From positions 2,170,001 to 2,234,000 of the forward strand of contig NZ_CP042914.1 in assembly GCF_008065135.1 (NCBI RefSeq): a DNA stretch of 64,000 nt. Reading direction: 5' to 3'. Source of the DNA: Roseimaritima ulvae. GTDB taxonomy: Bacteria > Planctomycetota > Planctomycetia > Pirellulales > Pirellulaceae. How positions within the stretch are numbered: the stretch's first letter is position 1; every line of letters begins with the position of its first letter. Below are positions 43,461-52,541 of the stretch, one piece after another. Position numbers and translations under genes: made by a program. The notes beneath the pieces are model-generated. The model made no database searches. It was given only the letters and a program-made list of their open reading frames with translations, and was not told the DNA's origin.

Positions 43461-44636
43461 TCAGCAGCAGGCTTCGCCACCGCAGTCACCGTCGGTAACG
43501 TCGGAGGTAGCGTGGTAGTCCAGTCCTTTGGTTTCCCGCGGATCACGTTTGGCACCGCGACGACAATCGAAGGCTTGCGCTTCTTCGACAGGAACGCTGT
43601 TCCGCGGTTCGATGGCATCAAACCGGCCTGTATAGGGGGCTCGCTGAAGCAGCTGAAAGGTTTTGTCACATACGGCCGTTCGCTCGCCACGCCGAAACGT
43701 ATGCCCGTCATCGTCTTCGACTTTTTTGAAGGGACCACGATACACGAGTGCTTGATTGCGTTCCAGGCACGGTCCCTGCTTGCCCTTGTGAGCGACGACG
43801 GTGACGGACCGGAATTCAATCCCCTCGACCGTACGCCACGGCTGACTCTCCCGCTTGACCAATTCGATGCCGTGAAACCCGGCGTCCTCAAAGGCCTGCA
43901 GGAATTCATCTTCGCGGAACGCGCCCGCGATACAGCCCGACCACAATTCCGGGTCTTGCTGCAGCCGCTGCGGCACCGACTCATCGCTAACAATGTCGCT
44001 GATCGCCGCCCGGCCACCGACGCGGAGAACGCGAAAGATCTCGGCAAACAATTGTCGACGATCCTGCTGCCGGACCAAATTCAACACACAATTCGACAGC
44101 ACACAATCGACCGAGTCGTCAGCGACCAACGGCTGGCTGGCACGCAACCGTTCTTCCACATGTCGCAGGGCCAGATAGCCCGCCGGATCATTCACCGGAT
44201 GCTGCGATAACTCGACGGCCAATTGATCCAGATCCAGTTTTAAATCCTGGATCAATCCATAGCGAAAATCGACGTTGGAGTATCCCAACCGCTGGGCCAC
44301 GGTGGCTTGATGCTTCCGCGCCAGATCCAACATCACGCGGTTGCAATCCACCCCGATCACGCGTCCGGTTGGGCCCACGACCTGAGCGGCGATGTAGCAC
44401 AACTTGCCGCCGCCACTGCCTAGATCCAAGACCGTTTCACCCTCGCGAACAAAGGGCGTGGGGTCGCCACAGCCGTAGTCTTTCTCAATGATCTCTTGCG
44501 GGATCACGTCCAACAACTCCGCGGAGTACTGCACCGGACAACACAACGCGGGTTCCATCGCTTCGGCCGCGGCGGCGTAGCGTTGGTAGACCGAGGCTTC
44601 CGCAGGGGGAGGGGCGGAGAGGGCTGGTGGTTTCAT
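43461..44636 (-). CDS. arsM: Arsenite S-adenosylmethionine methyltransferase ArsM
   Basis: A 391-residue methyltransferase. The SAM-binding block is VLDLGSGGGKLCYIA (69-83) followed by GVDCN. The three arsenic-ligand Cys of the family are in DYGCGD (C56), LSNCVLN (C183) and SGCIAGA (C235). A ~110-residue C-terminal extension carries further Cys and ends GDCGGEACC, which may bind thiophilic metal. It converts As(III) to methylated forms and pairs with ArsS downstream. Cytoplasmic. Confidence 0.94.
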   Translation of the reverse strand: MKPPALSAPPPAEASVYQRYAAAAEAMEPALCCPVQYSAELLDVIPQEIIEKDYGCGDPTPFVREGETVLDLGSGGGKLCYIAAQVVGPTGRVIGVDCNRVMLDLARKHQATVAQRLGYSNVDFRYGLIQDLKLDLDQLAVELSQHPVNDPAGYLALRHVEERLRASQPLVADDSVDCVLSNCVLNLVRQQDRRQLFAEIFRVLRVGGRAAISDIVSDESVPQRLQQDPELWSGCIAGAFREDEFLQAFEDAGFHGIELVKRESQPWRTVEGIEFRSVTVVAHKGKQGPCLERNQALVYRGPFKKVEDDDGHTFRRGERTAVCDKTFQLLQRAPYTGRFDAIEPRNSVPVEEAQAFDCRRGAKRDPRETKGLDYHATSDVTDGDCGGEACC

Positions 44637-44769
44637 GGAACCGATTTCCTTTCGGGTGCGAGTATCAACAACGCCAAATCCAATCGCCAGCGTCTGACAA
44701 GGAGACGATCGAAGCCGTGAATCCTTACAAAATTTCCTGCTTGCCCCATTCGTATTCGAACGCTTTCTC

Positions 44770-44835
44770 GTAGCCGAACGCGCCAGAGTTTGGACGGTTT
44801 CTCGTACGCTTCCAAAGTCTGGCGACTTCGGCTAC
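44770..44835. repeat. GTAG/GCCA head-to-head hairpin pair
   Basis: The left copy (AACGC/GAGTT, stem mismatched) and the right inverted copy (AAGTC/GACTT, ending CTAC) lie in the 248-bp gap between arsM and the MerA-like gene. The gap argues that arsM may have its own promoter. Confidence 0.85.
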
Positions 44836-44884
44836 GGGTGGTTTATTCAGTGTAGCGTGCTTTCAACACGCACGTCGCGAGGAC

Positions 44885-46450
44885 CTAACGCCCCACGTTC
44901 AGCCGCTGCAGCATCCCCAGCACCTTCTTATTAAACGACGTCAGACGAGTCCGATTGAACTGGTCGCCCAGTTTGCGGATGGCTTCGGCTTGCGTCGGAT
45001 AAGGGTGAATCACGCTGCTGATTTTTCCCAATCCCAGATCGTACTTCATGGCTACGGTCAGCTCGGAGATCAAATCCCCGGCGTTTTCCGCCACGATCGT
45101 GGCACCGACCATTTTGTCCGTCCCCTGCTTGGTATGCACTTTGACAAAACCTTCGTCCTGGCCTGCGAGGATCGCGCGATCGACATCGTCGAAGGGCTGC
45201 GTGTATGTATCGATTTCAATCCCCTGTTGCTTGGCATCGTGTTCGTACAAACCGACATGAGCGATCTCGGGCGAGGTGTAGGTAGCCCACGGAATGATTA
45301 AGTCGCTCATCTTCTTCTTGCCAAACGGCCCCACGGCAAACAATGCGTTCTGAATCACAATCCGGGCCATGAAATCGGCGGCGTGGGTGAACTGGTACTT
45401 GGAACAAATATCGCCGGCGGCATAAATGCGCGGGTTGCTAGTTTGCATGTAGTCGTTCACCTTGACACCTTTGTTGTCAAAGTCGACGCCCACGGCTTCC
45501 AGGTTCAGATTCTCGACGTTCGGCGCCCGACCAACAGCCACCAACAACTGGTCAATTGACTCGTCGTAGCTCTTGCCGTGCGAGTCAACGCTCAGTCGAA
45601 TCCCGCCGTCGTTCTTGATGTTCAGATTCTGACCACAACACAGCAGCTTCACACCCGACCGCGTGATCGCTTTCTGAACCACTTCGGCCGCGTCCCGGTC
45701 CTCTTTGGTCAAGATTCCATGTTCGGATTCGACCAGAAAAACTTTCGAGCCCAACTGTGCGAACGACTGAGCCATTTCGCAACCGATCGACCCCGCGCCG
45801 ATAATCCCCATTCGCTTGGGCAACTCGGTCAGCGAAAACAGCGACTCGTTGGTCAGGTAGGCGACGTCCTGCAAACCTTTGATCGGCGGTGCGGCCGCAC
45901 GGGCTCCGGTGGCGATCACGGCCCGTTTGTACTTCAGCTTCGTTCCCGCCACGTCCACCGTATCGGAATCGACAAAGCTGGCTTGACCGAAATACACGTC
46001 CACGCCCAGACCTTTAAAACGTTCCGCCGCATCGTTGCGACTGATCTTGGCACGCAGCTTCCGCATCCGCGACATCACACCGGCAAAGTCAACGTGCACT
46101 CCATCGGGAACGTGCACCGAAAATTCACTGGCGGCTTTTAACATGCCGGCAATCCGCGCTGAGCTGATCACGCCTTTGGAAGGAACACAGCCCACGTTCA
46201 GGCAATCGCCGCCCATCAGGTCTCTTTCGATCAGTGCCACGCGAGCCCCCAAGCCCGCAGCGCCGGCGGCCGCCACCAAACCTGCGGTTCCCGAACCGAT
46301 GACCACCAAGTGATAGGGGCCGCTAGGCGTCGGATTGCTCCAGTCCGGCGGATGGACGTTGGTTTCTAATTGCTGATTGTGTTCATCGTGAGGCTGCAAT
46401 TGAACTAGATCAGCGGCGACGGAACCGGTTTGTGATGCTGTGGTATCCAT
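44885..46450 (-). CDS. MerA/lipoamide-dehydrogenase-like FAD disulfide oxidoreductase
   Basis: A 521-residue class I flavoprotein. An N-terminal ~45-residue hydrophilic extension precedes the FAD loop VVIGSGTAGLVAAAGAAGLG, and the redox-active disulfide is GDCLNVGCVPSKG (C83, C88). The NAD(P) loop is MGIIGAGSIGCEMAQSFAQL, the second FAD block NPRIYAAGDI, and the C-terminal active-site region HPYPTQAEAI. It lacks the NmerA domain and the C-terminal Cys pair of mercuric reductase, so mercury reduction is doubtful. Homologues often accompany ArsM/ArsS and TVP38 genes. Role inferred as thiol/redox support for arsenic chemistry. Confidence 0.9.
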   Translation of the reverse strand: MDTTASQTGSVAADLVQLQPHDEHNQQLETNVHPPDWSNPTPSGPYHLVVIGSGTAGLVAAAGAAGLGARVALIERDLMGGDCLNVGCVPSKGVISSARIAGMLKAASEFSVHVPDGVHVDFAGVMSRMRKLRAKISRNDAAERFKGLGVDVYFGQASFVDSDTVDVAGTKLKYKRAVIATGARAAAPPIKGLQDVAYLTNESLFSLTELPKRMGIIGAGSIGCEMAQSFAQLGSKVFLVESEHGILTKEDRDAAEVVQKAITRSGVKLLCCGQNLNIKNDGGIRLSVDSHGKSYDESIDQLLVAVGRAPNVENLNLEAVGVDFDNKGVKVNDYMQTSNPRIYAAGDICSKYQFTHAADFMARIVIQNALFAVGPFGKKKMSDLIIPWATYTSPEIAHVGLYEHDAKQQGIEIDTYTQPFDDVDRAILAGQDEGFVKVHTKQGTDKMVGATIVAENAGDLISELTVAMKYDLGLGKISSVIHPYPTQAEAIRKLGDQFNRTRLTSFNKKVLGMLQRLNVGR

Positions 46451-46512
46451 AGCGTTTTGCGTTGATTTTTTCTTAGCGTGATGGTTAATTGAGCCGGCGG
46501 TTCAGCGCCCAG

Positions 46513-47430
46513 TCAGCGGGCTTGCTGCATAACGATCGCGGGGGATGTGAACCAACTGGCGAACCAGCTTTCCACCTGCTGGACATTCAAACGAACGTAG
46601 ACGGCTGCGGCAACCAACACGACGGCCACCACCGCCAGCATCGCGGTACGACCTATACGCGAGCGGGAAGATGTGTCCGTCGCGTGCTCTTGCTGCGGTT
46701 GGCTATCGTCAACCTGTTCTTTCAGCTTGCGATTGGCCAAACGGGTGACGTAAACCGTCACCACAACCGTGGCCAACAAGCCCACAGCCAGCATCGCCCA
46801 TTCCGCGGTCGAACGTTGGCGGTCGGTGCCAATCGCGGCGCCGGTGACGTGACCGATGTAAACGTACAAAAACGTGCCCGGCAGCATGGCGACCCAGCTG
46901 GTCACCGCGTAAGGCCAGAACCGCACGGGCGTCAGTCCGTACAAGTAGTTTTGCAGGTTGAAGGGGATCGCCGGCGAGAGCCGCAATAGCCCCACAATTT
47001 TCCATCCGCCCTCGTCGATGGCACGGTCGATGGCATCGAAATGGCGATTGCCGGACGCCATCCGGGCGACTTTCTCGCGGGCCCCGTAGCGAGCGATCAG
47101 AAACGCCAACGACGCTCCCACGGTGGATCCGACCGATACCGTGGCGGTGCCGACTCCCAATCCAAACAGAGCGCCAGCGGCCAGGGTCAGAATCGTACCC
47201 GGCACAAATAATACGGTGGCCACGATGTATAGCAGCGTCAACACGACCGGCCCCCAGACTCCCAGCCCGGCGATCCAGTCTTTGATCGCGGACATCGCCT
47301 GATCAAACGGCAGCGACCGAATCAAGGTCAGCACCGCCGCCAGAATCAACAGCACCGATACCCAACGCACCGCCGTGACGGCTTTGCTGGGCAACGTTCG
47401 AGTGGTGGAAGGGGGATCCTGCATGTGCAT
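46513..47430 (-). CDS. TVP38/TMEM64 (DedA-like, SNARE-associated) membrane protein
   Basis: A 305-residue membrane protein with about six hydrophobic segments. The diagnostic VTT-domain region reads FVPGTILTLAAGALFGLGVG, then GASLAFLIARYGAREKVARM, then LLRLSPAIPFNLQNYLYGLT. The C-terminus has one more TM helix. It lies 62 bp upstream of the MerA-like gene on the same strand and opens the arsenic unit. DedA/VTT proteins are implicated in lipid scrambling; a link to arsenosugar lipids is only a guess. Confidence 0.9.
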   Translation of the reverse strand: MHMQDPPSTTRTLPSKAVTAVRWVSVLLILAAVLTLIRSLPFDQAMSAIKDWIAGLGVWGPVVLTLLYIVATVLFVPGTILTLAAGALFGLGVGTATVSVGSTVGASLAFLIARYGAREKVARMASGNRHFDAIDRAIDEGGWKIVGLLRLSPAIPFNLQNYLYGLTPVRFWPYAVTSWVAMLPGTFLYVYIGHVTGAAIGTDRQRSTAEWAMLAVGLLATVVVTVYVTRLANRKLKEQVDDSQPQQEHATDTSSRSRIGRTAMLAVVAVVLVAAAVYVRLNVQQVESWFASWFTSPAIVMQQAR

Positions 47431-47538
47431 GCCTCTAGAGGATTTGATCAGCGTTCGCTACAGAACAGCTTATCGGCTAGGTTTCCCCTTGGACGCGGAA
47501 TTCAGCGTTTTCTTACCACGATTCTTTCGAGTATGCTC
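47431..47538. other. Unassigned intergenic stretch upstream of the TVP38 gene
   Basis: About 108 bp before the 14-bp tandem repeats. It probably contains the promoter of the minus-strand arsenic unit, but I see no convincing -35/-10 or ArsR-type dyad. Confidence 0.4.
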
Positions 47539-47594
47539 AGCTCGTTTGCTCTAGCTCGTTTGCCCTAGCTCGTTTGCCCTAGGTCGTTTAACCC
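47539..47594 (+). repeat. Four 14-bp tandem repeats
   Basis: AGCTCGTTTGCTCT, AGCTCGTTTGCCCT twice, then AGGTCGTTTAACCC. The fourth copy is also the left terminal repeat of the 237-bp element that follows. Confidence 0.9.
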
Positions 47595-47820
47595 GTAGCC
47601 GGAGAAGCTTGCTGGCTTGGGAGCCGTGCGACCAAACCAGCAAGCTTCGCAGGCGCCGGCGTCCGCGTCACTCCCCCGGCCGTCGCGGTCAAAGGTGTTG
47701 CCGAGCCAACTGGAAGGGTTTCAAGCGTCGAGGTGCCGCACGCCGGCGCCTGCGGAGCCTGCCATGCGTCGTGGTGATTGCAGAGCGGTTGGAGGCTCCT
47801 CCGGCTACGGGTTAAACGAG
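47584..47820. repeat. 237-bp element with the same terminal inverted repeats as the 175-bp array
   Basis: The left end TCGTTTAACCCGTAGCCG and right end CGGCTACGGGTTAAACGA are perfect inverted repeats. They match the linker plus unit ends of the array at 37521-38760. The interior differs but is again built of GC-rich inverted pieces (AAGCTTGCTGG/CCAGCAAGCTT, GGAGGCTCC) and shares GGCGCCTGCGG with the array units. No open reading frame is credible. It looks like a non-autonomous MITE-like unit. The TadG gene begins its stop 36 bp further right. Confidence 0.85.
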
Positions 47821-47856
47821 CTTGCCGCTGGATTGTCTCCCTGTGTTCCGTGCGTT

Positions 47857-49623
47857 CTACTCGACCAAGACAACATCTTCCGCCGGCTGCAGCAGGGTCC
47901 GAGGGGCGATCGTGGTAGTGCCCACCGTCACGATCCGCGCCGTTCCCGAGACAATTTTCAGGTCATGCGTCGCGGCACCTCCGACAAACAACGTATGTCC
48001 CCACTTTGCATAGATCGTTCCCGACAGATCGCTGTTGCCGACCAGATGCTGGCCTTCGAAGATAATCGGTCGGCGGTCGCTGCGTTGTTGAAACAGCAGC
48101 ATCTCGTGGAAGGGGCTGCCCACTTGATCGATGCCCGTGTAACGGCCCCCGGGTAGCAGCGGCGCGATGACCACACTGGGCAGCAGATCCGCCGTCACAT
48201 GCGGTGGAGGCGAGTCGGCCGGCGACGCGGCATCAGGGGCCCCGCTGTCCGCGTCGTAATCGCTGGAATCGGTGATGTAAAACATCACGCCCTCAACTTG
48301 GATGGGGCCCAACAAGCACAGCGAGATACCCGTCGCGGGATTCTTTCCACGGATGATATAAACTCCCGGTTCAAACTGCACTCCTCCGGCCGGTGCCAGT
48401 ACGGTGATGGAATTATAGACCCCCGGTTGAAAACGCGACTCGGTCAGCGTTTGCGTCAAGGGATCACAGAGGTTAGCAAACAGCGGTTGCAGCAGATACG
48501 ACAGGGCCCCGCTGACGCGTCCCAGGAGGTCGTCGGCGGCGTCGACCGAAAGCGTGATGTCGACCACATCTTGATGGGGAGCCGGCGTGGAGACGACGTT
48601 GTCCGGATCGCTTTGCAACGAAGGCACTGGCAGGTCCGCCAACGGATCTGGAACTGCCAAGCGGTTGGCCTGCAAGGGCGAGGGATCATCGGGGTCGAGC
48701 GGCAGATAATAGCGTTCCTTGTCGACGCCACCGGCAACCCGTAGATAAGGAGTCACCAGCCGCGTGGTTGGCAACAACGGCATGCAAGCGACCGCGTGTG
48801 GCGGACCGGCCGCGATGCCCGCTCGGCAGCCCCGCTCGTCTTCGCCGCCCCAGGTATTGTTGACGTGTACGGCGCCTTCCACCACCACGTTGCCCACGCC
48901 TTCGATTTCCAGCCCAGCCAGCAGGGCTGGCAAGGAAGTCGCAACCAGATTTGTGTTTACCATATCCAACGTTTCCGTAGCCGTCGCCAACAGTTCGTCC
49001 GAAACCTCTTGGTCCAGCAGCGGGCCGACGATCGCGGAAAGCAATGGTACTGTGGACAACACGCTATCAAGATTGGTTTGCTGGAGAGCTTCGTCCAGCG
49101 AATCTAATCGCGCAACATCTTGCACCAGAGTGGGCAAATCGGAGAGCGATAGCGGTTCGGGCAGGGGATCCAGAATCACGACCGCGGCGCCGGGCGTGGA
49201 AGCGTCGACGCCGGCGACCGCTCGGGTGCGCGGCTCGGTATCACGCATGCCCCCCAGCAACCCCACAAAACTGGTCCGATACTGTCCCGTACCCAGGACT
49301 TCCACGTACTGCGAATCCCCGGCAAAGGCTCCCGAGGTGGGAGGACAAAAGGCGCTCACATCGACATCGGTCAGCCCATGTCGACCGTGCACCACATCGA
49401 TCACACTGGCATCGATTGCATGTGGGTTTCCCTCACGAATGTCCATCGCAGCGGACAACGCGGCGGCATCGGTAGCGTGCTGTTGAACATACTGTTCAGA
49501 GGTCAATAAACCGCCGTCGAAGATCAGGCCAATGATCGCCAACAGCGTGGGCAACAGTACAGCCAGCGTAACCAGGACTTTGCCTTGGCGAACGGGAGGG
49601 CGGCGGGTAGAGGAACGCTTCAT
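47857..49623 (-). CDS. TadG-like Flp pilus-assembly protein
   Basis: A 588-residue protein with an N-terminal TM segment (VLVTLAVLLPTLLAIIGLIF) and the TadE/G-type continuation DGGLLTSEQYVQQHATDAAAL, SAAMDI. A large, Asp/Pro-rich extracytoplasmic domain without an evident catalytic motif follows. It is the last gene of the tad cluster, 33 bp after a TadE-like gene. TadG proteins are minor pilin-like or secretion components; the large domain may be a surface adhesin part. No MIDAS (DxSxS) motif typical of vWA-containing TadG is visible. Confidence 0.85.
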   Translation of the reverse strand: MKRSSTRRPPVRQGKVLVTLAVLLPTLLAIIGLIFDGGLLTSEQYVQQHATDAAALSAAMDIREGNPHAIDASVIDVVHGRHGLTDVDVSAFCPPTSGAFAGDSQYVEVLGTGQYRTSFVGLLGGMRDTEPRTRAVAGVDASTPGAAVVILDPLPEPLSLSDLPTLVQDVARLDSLDEALQQTNLDSVLSTVPLLSAIVGPLLDQEVSDELLATATETLDMVNTNLVATSLPALLAGLEIEGVGNVVVEGAVHVNNTWGGEDERGCRAGIAAGPPHAVACMPLLPTTRLVTPYLRVAGGVDKERYYLPLDPDDPSPLQANRLAVPDPLADLPVPSLQSDPDNVVSTPAPHQDVVDITLSVDAADDLLGRVSGALSYLLQPLFANLCDPLTQTLTESRFQPGVYNSITVLAPAGGVQFEPGVYIIRGKNPATGISLCLLGPIQVEGVMFYITDSSDYDADSGAPDAASPADSPPPHVTADLLPSVVIAPLLPGGRYTGIDQVGSPFHEMLLFQQRSDRRPIIFEGQHLVGNSDLSGTIYAKWGHTLFVGGAATHDLKIVSGTARIVTVGTTTIAPRTLLQPAEDVVLVE

Positions 49624-49656
49624 GATGGTTTGAATCGGCGGGAGTTTGAATTTCGG

Positions 49657-50157
49657 TTAGTTGACAATGGTCATGGTTGTGGTGGCTTGCAGCTCGAAGG
49701 CAGCCCACGGTAGAACCCCCGGAACAATTGGTTCGTGGGTAAAGCGAAATTGAATTTGCACGCGATCGTTGGGCCCGTTGGCTGCATCCAACCAGCTGAC
49801 CTCGATCGCCACGTCATCGGCCGGCATCGTGGGAAGCTTGTTCTGCAAATTCGCCAACATGGGTTCGTCGCCCGCGGCCGTGGTCTGAATCGCTTCGGGA
49901 CCCCAACTGCCGCTGCGCTGAGGCGCCAGCGAACCATGCAGGGCCACTGCTCGGCCCGTTCTCTGAGCGGCATCGGAAAGCGCGTTGTGTCGCAGCACGG
50001 CGATGCCTAGATCCAGCATGGCCAACAGGATCCACAAGAACATCGGCAAGGCAATCGCCGCCTCCACTGCCGAAGCGCCGCGACGGCTCCGCCGTGCGCG
50101 TCGATAGCGGCAGACACGGTCGGGGCTACCGATGGTTGTAAAGAACGTTAGCATCAT
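49657..50157 (-). CDS. TadE-like minor pilin
   Basis: A 166-residue protein with a basic N-terminus (RRARRSRRGASAVEAAIALP) followed by a hydrophobic helix (MFLWILLAMLDLGIAVLR). The G-A-S-A-V-E pattern is the TadE processing/recognition region, with Glu five residues after the cleavage Gly. The C-terminal part is small and extracytoplasmic. It lies 9 bp after the other TadE-like gene and 33 bp before the TadG-like gene. A pseudopilin role in Flp pilus assembly is inferred. Confidence 0.87.
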   Translation of the reverse strand: MMLTFFTTIGSPDRVCRYRRARRSRRGASAVEAAIALPMFLWILLAMLDLGIAVLRHNALSDAAQRTGRAVALHGSLAPQRSGSWGPEAIQTTAAGDEPMLANLQNKLPTMPADDVAIEVSWLDAANGPNDRVQIQFRFTHEPIVPGVLPWAAFELQATTTMTIVN

Positions 50158-50166
50158 GGAGAGTCC

Positions 50167-50586
50167 CTAGCGAAAGTGTTGGAATTCGGCGCGATGATTC
50201 AACAGCACGCGGCTCGGTAATCCAGGCCATGCGATCATCGTGTCAAAGGGCAGTTCCACCTCCACCGCCGCGTGTTGTTTGCCTGACAAATCTTCTGTCG
50301 ACTCCACGGCAATCACCGTTGCTGACGCGTCGAACTGTTCCAGGTGCTGCAATTCATCGACCACGGTCTGCCGTACCTGTTGCTCCCAATCCGAGCGTGT
50401 GTAGTCGGTGCATTGCTGCATGGCTCCGCGATGGGCACCAGTTCGAGCCGCATTGGCCACCAACTGCCGATACTGGATGACGCGAGCGAAATCGCTGCAG
50501 GCCAAGGTGACCAGGACCAGTAACGGAAGAACCACCGCCAATTCGGTGGCCGTCGTTCCGGAGCGAGTTTTCAGGGAGGATTGCAT
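50167..50586 (-). CDS. TadE-like minor pilin
   Basis: A 139-residue protein from the ATG at 50586; an alternative start at 50613 adds 9 residues. RSGTTATELAVVLPLLVLVTLACSD shows the TadE-type Gly-x4-Glu plus hydrophobic helix. VANAARTGAHRGAMQQ follows, typical of the family. It is part of the tad operon between tadC and the second TadE-like gene. Confidence 0.85.
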   Translation of the reverse strand: MQSSLKTRSGTTATELAVVLPLLVLVTLACSDFARVIQYRQLVANAARTGAHRGAMQQCTDYTRSDWEQQVRQTVVDELQHLEQFDASATVIAVESTEDLSGKQHAAVEVELPFDTMIAWPGLPSRVLLNHRAEFQHFR

Positions 50587-50642
50587 GAGGAGCTTCTGAA
50601 CAAGGGGAGGCAATGGGAAACGATTGCGGAACCTACGGCGGC

Positions 50643-51587
50643 TTATTTGCCAACAAATGCTTCTTGGATTTTGAAAGCGGCGGGACTGACCAGCACGATG
50701 AAAATCGCCGGAAAGATGAACACCATCGTGGGCAAGATGATCTTTACCGAAGCCTTCTGTGCGTTCTCTTCCGCCGTGTGCTCACGTTGTAAACGCAGCA
50801 TCTCACTGTGCCCTCGCAACGCCTCCGAGACGTTGGTACCAAACTTCTGGCCTTCGCGGATCAGGGTGCTGAGCGTGCGGACGGCGTCGTAGTCGGTACG
50901 ACTGGCAAACCGCTGTAAGGCGCGATCGACCGAAGAACCCAGCTCGATATCGCGCTGCACGATCTCCAATTCAAACGCAAAGGAGGGATGCATGAAACGC
51001 AATTCTTCTCCCACCCGTTTCACGCTCTCCTGCAAACTCAGCCCGGCGTCTAGGCAGACGACCACCAGGTCGAGGAAATCCGGCAACGCGTTGCGGAGCA
51101 TCAGTTGGTAGCGATGGACCGCCCGATTGAGCCACATGCTGGGCAGCAGATACCCGATGCCTGCCAGAAAAAAAGCGGCAAACAAAGCCGGCACTAATGG
51201 CAACCACGCAGCGAGAGCGGCGATCAACACAACGCCCGCGGGCACCGACGTCAACAGCAACCGCAGTGTGTTCAAACGCGAAGCCACGCTGGGACGGTGG
51301 ATCCCCGCCTTGGTCAAGCGGGCATGAAAGCAATCGTGATCGGCGCCGGGCAACAGTTCCGCCAACTTTCCCGCCGTACCGCTCACCCAGTGCTTGGGCG
51401 GAGTATTGTCGGACGTGGCAGCCACGGATTCGGCGCCCGTGCGGACTTCGGTCAGATCACTGACGCGACAACGAATCCGAAACCAATAGGGATCGAAACA
51501 CCGCATCAGGCAATACATGGCCAAGCTGACCGTGGCAAATACCCCGACGGTGCCTAGCACCTGCGAAGAAACAAACGAAGACGTCAT
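50643..51587 (-). CDS. tadC: Tad secretion inner-membrane protein TadC
   Basis: A 314-residue type II secretion F-domain protein. An N-terminal TM helix and two central ones (LLLTSVPAGVVLIAALAAWL, PALFAAFFLAGIGYLLPSMW) are followed by the F-domain core (ALPDFLDLVVVCLDAGLSLQ, ESVKRVGEEL, LIREGQKFGTNVSEALRGHS). A C-terminal TM helix (IILPTMVFIFPAIFIVLV) ends it. It forms the membrane platform with TadB. It lies 3 bp after tadB. Confidence 0.92.
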   Translation of the reverse strand: MTSSFVSSQVLGTVGVFATVSLAMYCLMRCFDPYWFRIRCRVSDLTEVRTGAESVAATSDNTPPKHWVSGTAGKLAELLPGADHDCFHARLTKAGIHRPSVASRLNTLRLLLTSVPAGVVLIAALAAWLPLVPALFAAFFLAGIGYLLPSMWLNRAVHRYQLMLRNALPDFLDLVVVCLDAGLSLQESVKRVGEELRFMHPSFAFELEIVQRDIELGSSVDRALQRFASRTDYDAVRTLSTLIREGQKFGTNVSEALRGHSEMLRLQREHTAEENAQKASVKIILPTMVFIFPAIFIVLVSPAAFKIQEAFVGK

Positions 51588-51590
51588 AGT

Positions 51591-52541
51591 TTAATACTCG
51601 AAGTTGACAATACGATGAATCCAGAAGGCACCAATCACTTGAGCCACAGCCGTAGCCGCCAACAAATACGGCCGTTCAAGCAGCAAGCTGGCGTAATCGG
51701 GCGAGAAACAAAAGATCGCGACAAACGCCAAGATGGGCAGCACAATTAGCACCAAAGCCTGCATCCGTCCTTCGCCGGTCAACGCGCGGATACGATTCTT
51801 TAATCGCATGCGTTTGCGCACGATCCCCGCCAAATTATCCAACAGTTCCACCAGGTCCCCGCCGGAACGGGTCTGCACCAATAACGCCACCACAAAGATC
51901 TGCAATTCCATGATCTGAGTTCGATCGGCCAATTTGCGGAGGGCCAGGTCGCGACTCATCCCCAGGTCCTGCTGTTCATAGCACAGTGCGAATTCCTCTT
52001 TGACCGGCGATTGATAGTCTTCGGCAATCATCCGCAGCGCTGCCGGCACGGTCTGGCCGGCGCCGACGGCACGGCTGATGATCTGAAACACTTCGGGCAA
52101 CTGCCGCGTCAATTTGCGTTGTCGGGAGTTGCGTTTGCCATACACCACGGCCAGCGGTAGCAACGCTCCTAACGGCAAAGCCAGCAGCGCCAGCCAAGGA
52201 CTCCACAGCATCGCGCATCCGGATAACATCAATCCGCTGCCGGCCGAACCGACCAGGAACAATCGCAGGGAACAGGACAGCCCAGCCCGTTCCAACAATC
52301 GAGTCAACCAATCGCCAAGTCCGATCAGCAAATTGGCCTGCTGGTGACGGTTGCTGGACAGTTCGTTAAACAGTGTCAGCGCCTGCCCTTCCTGCTCACC
52401 GCCGGGTTCGGTCAGGGACAGCAAACGTTCCTGAACCCCCATGCGATAACGAAACAACCAGCTATGCGCCATCGCGGCGGTGGAGAAAGCTAGGCAACCG
52501 ACCGACAAAAATACCACCGTCAAGAGAATTAGTTGAATCAT
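51591..52541 (-). CDS. tadB: Tad secretion inner-membrane protein TadB
   Basis: A 316-residue F-domain protein with four TM segments. The core is [29 protein letters not shown] and [40 protein letters not shown], the classic TadB block. The start overlaps the tadA stop by 4 bp (ATGA), implying coupled translation. It pairs with TadC as the pilus assembly platform. Confidence 0.93.
   Translation of the reverse strand: MIQLILLTVVFLSVGCLAFSTAAMAHSWLFRYRMGVQERLLSLTEPGGEQEGQALTLFNELSSNRHQQANLLIGLGDWLTRLLERAGLSCSLRLFLVGSAGSGLMLSGCAMLWSPWLALLALPLGALLPLAVVYGKRNSRQRKLTRQLPEVFQIISRAVGAGQTVPAALRMIAEDYQSPVKEEFALCYEQQDLGMSRDLALRKLADRTQIMELQIFVVALLVQTRSGGDLVELLDNLAGIVRKRMRLKNRIRALTGEGRMQALVLIVLPILAFVAIFCFSPDYASLLLERPYLLAATAVAQVIGAFWIHRIVNFEY

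Noticed and set aside
44885-46450. Mercuric reductase (MerA)
   Set aside because: The CLNVGC disulfide and fold match, but the NmerA domain and the C-terminal Cys pair needed for Hg(II) are absent, and no mer genes are nearby.
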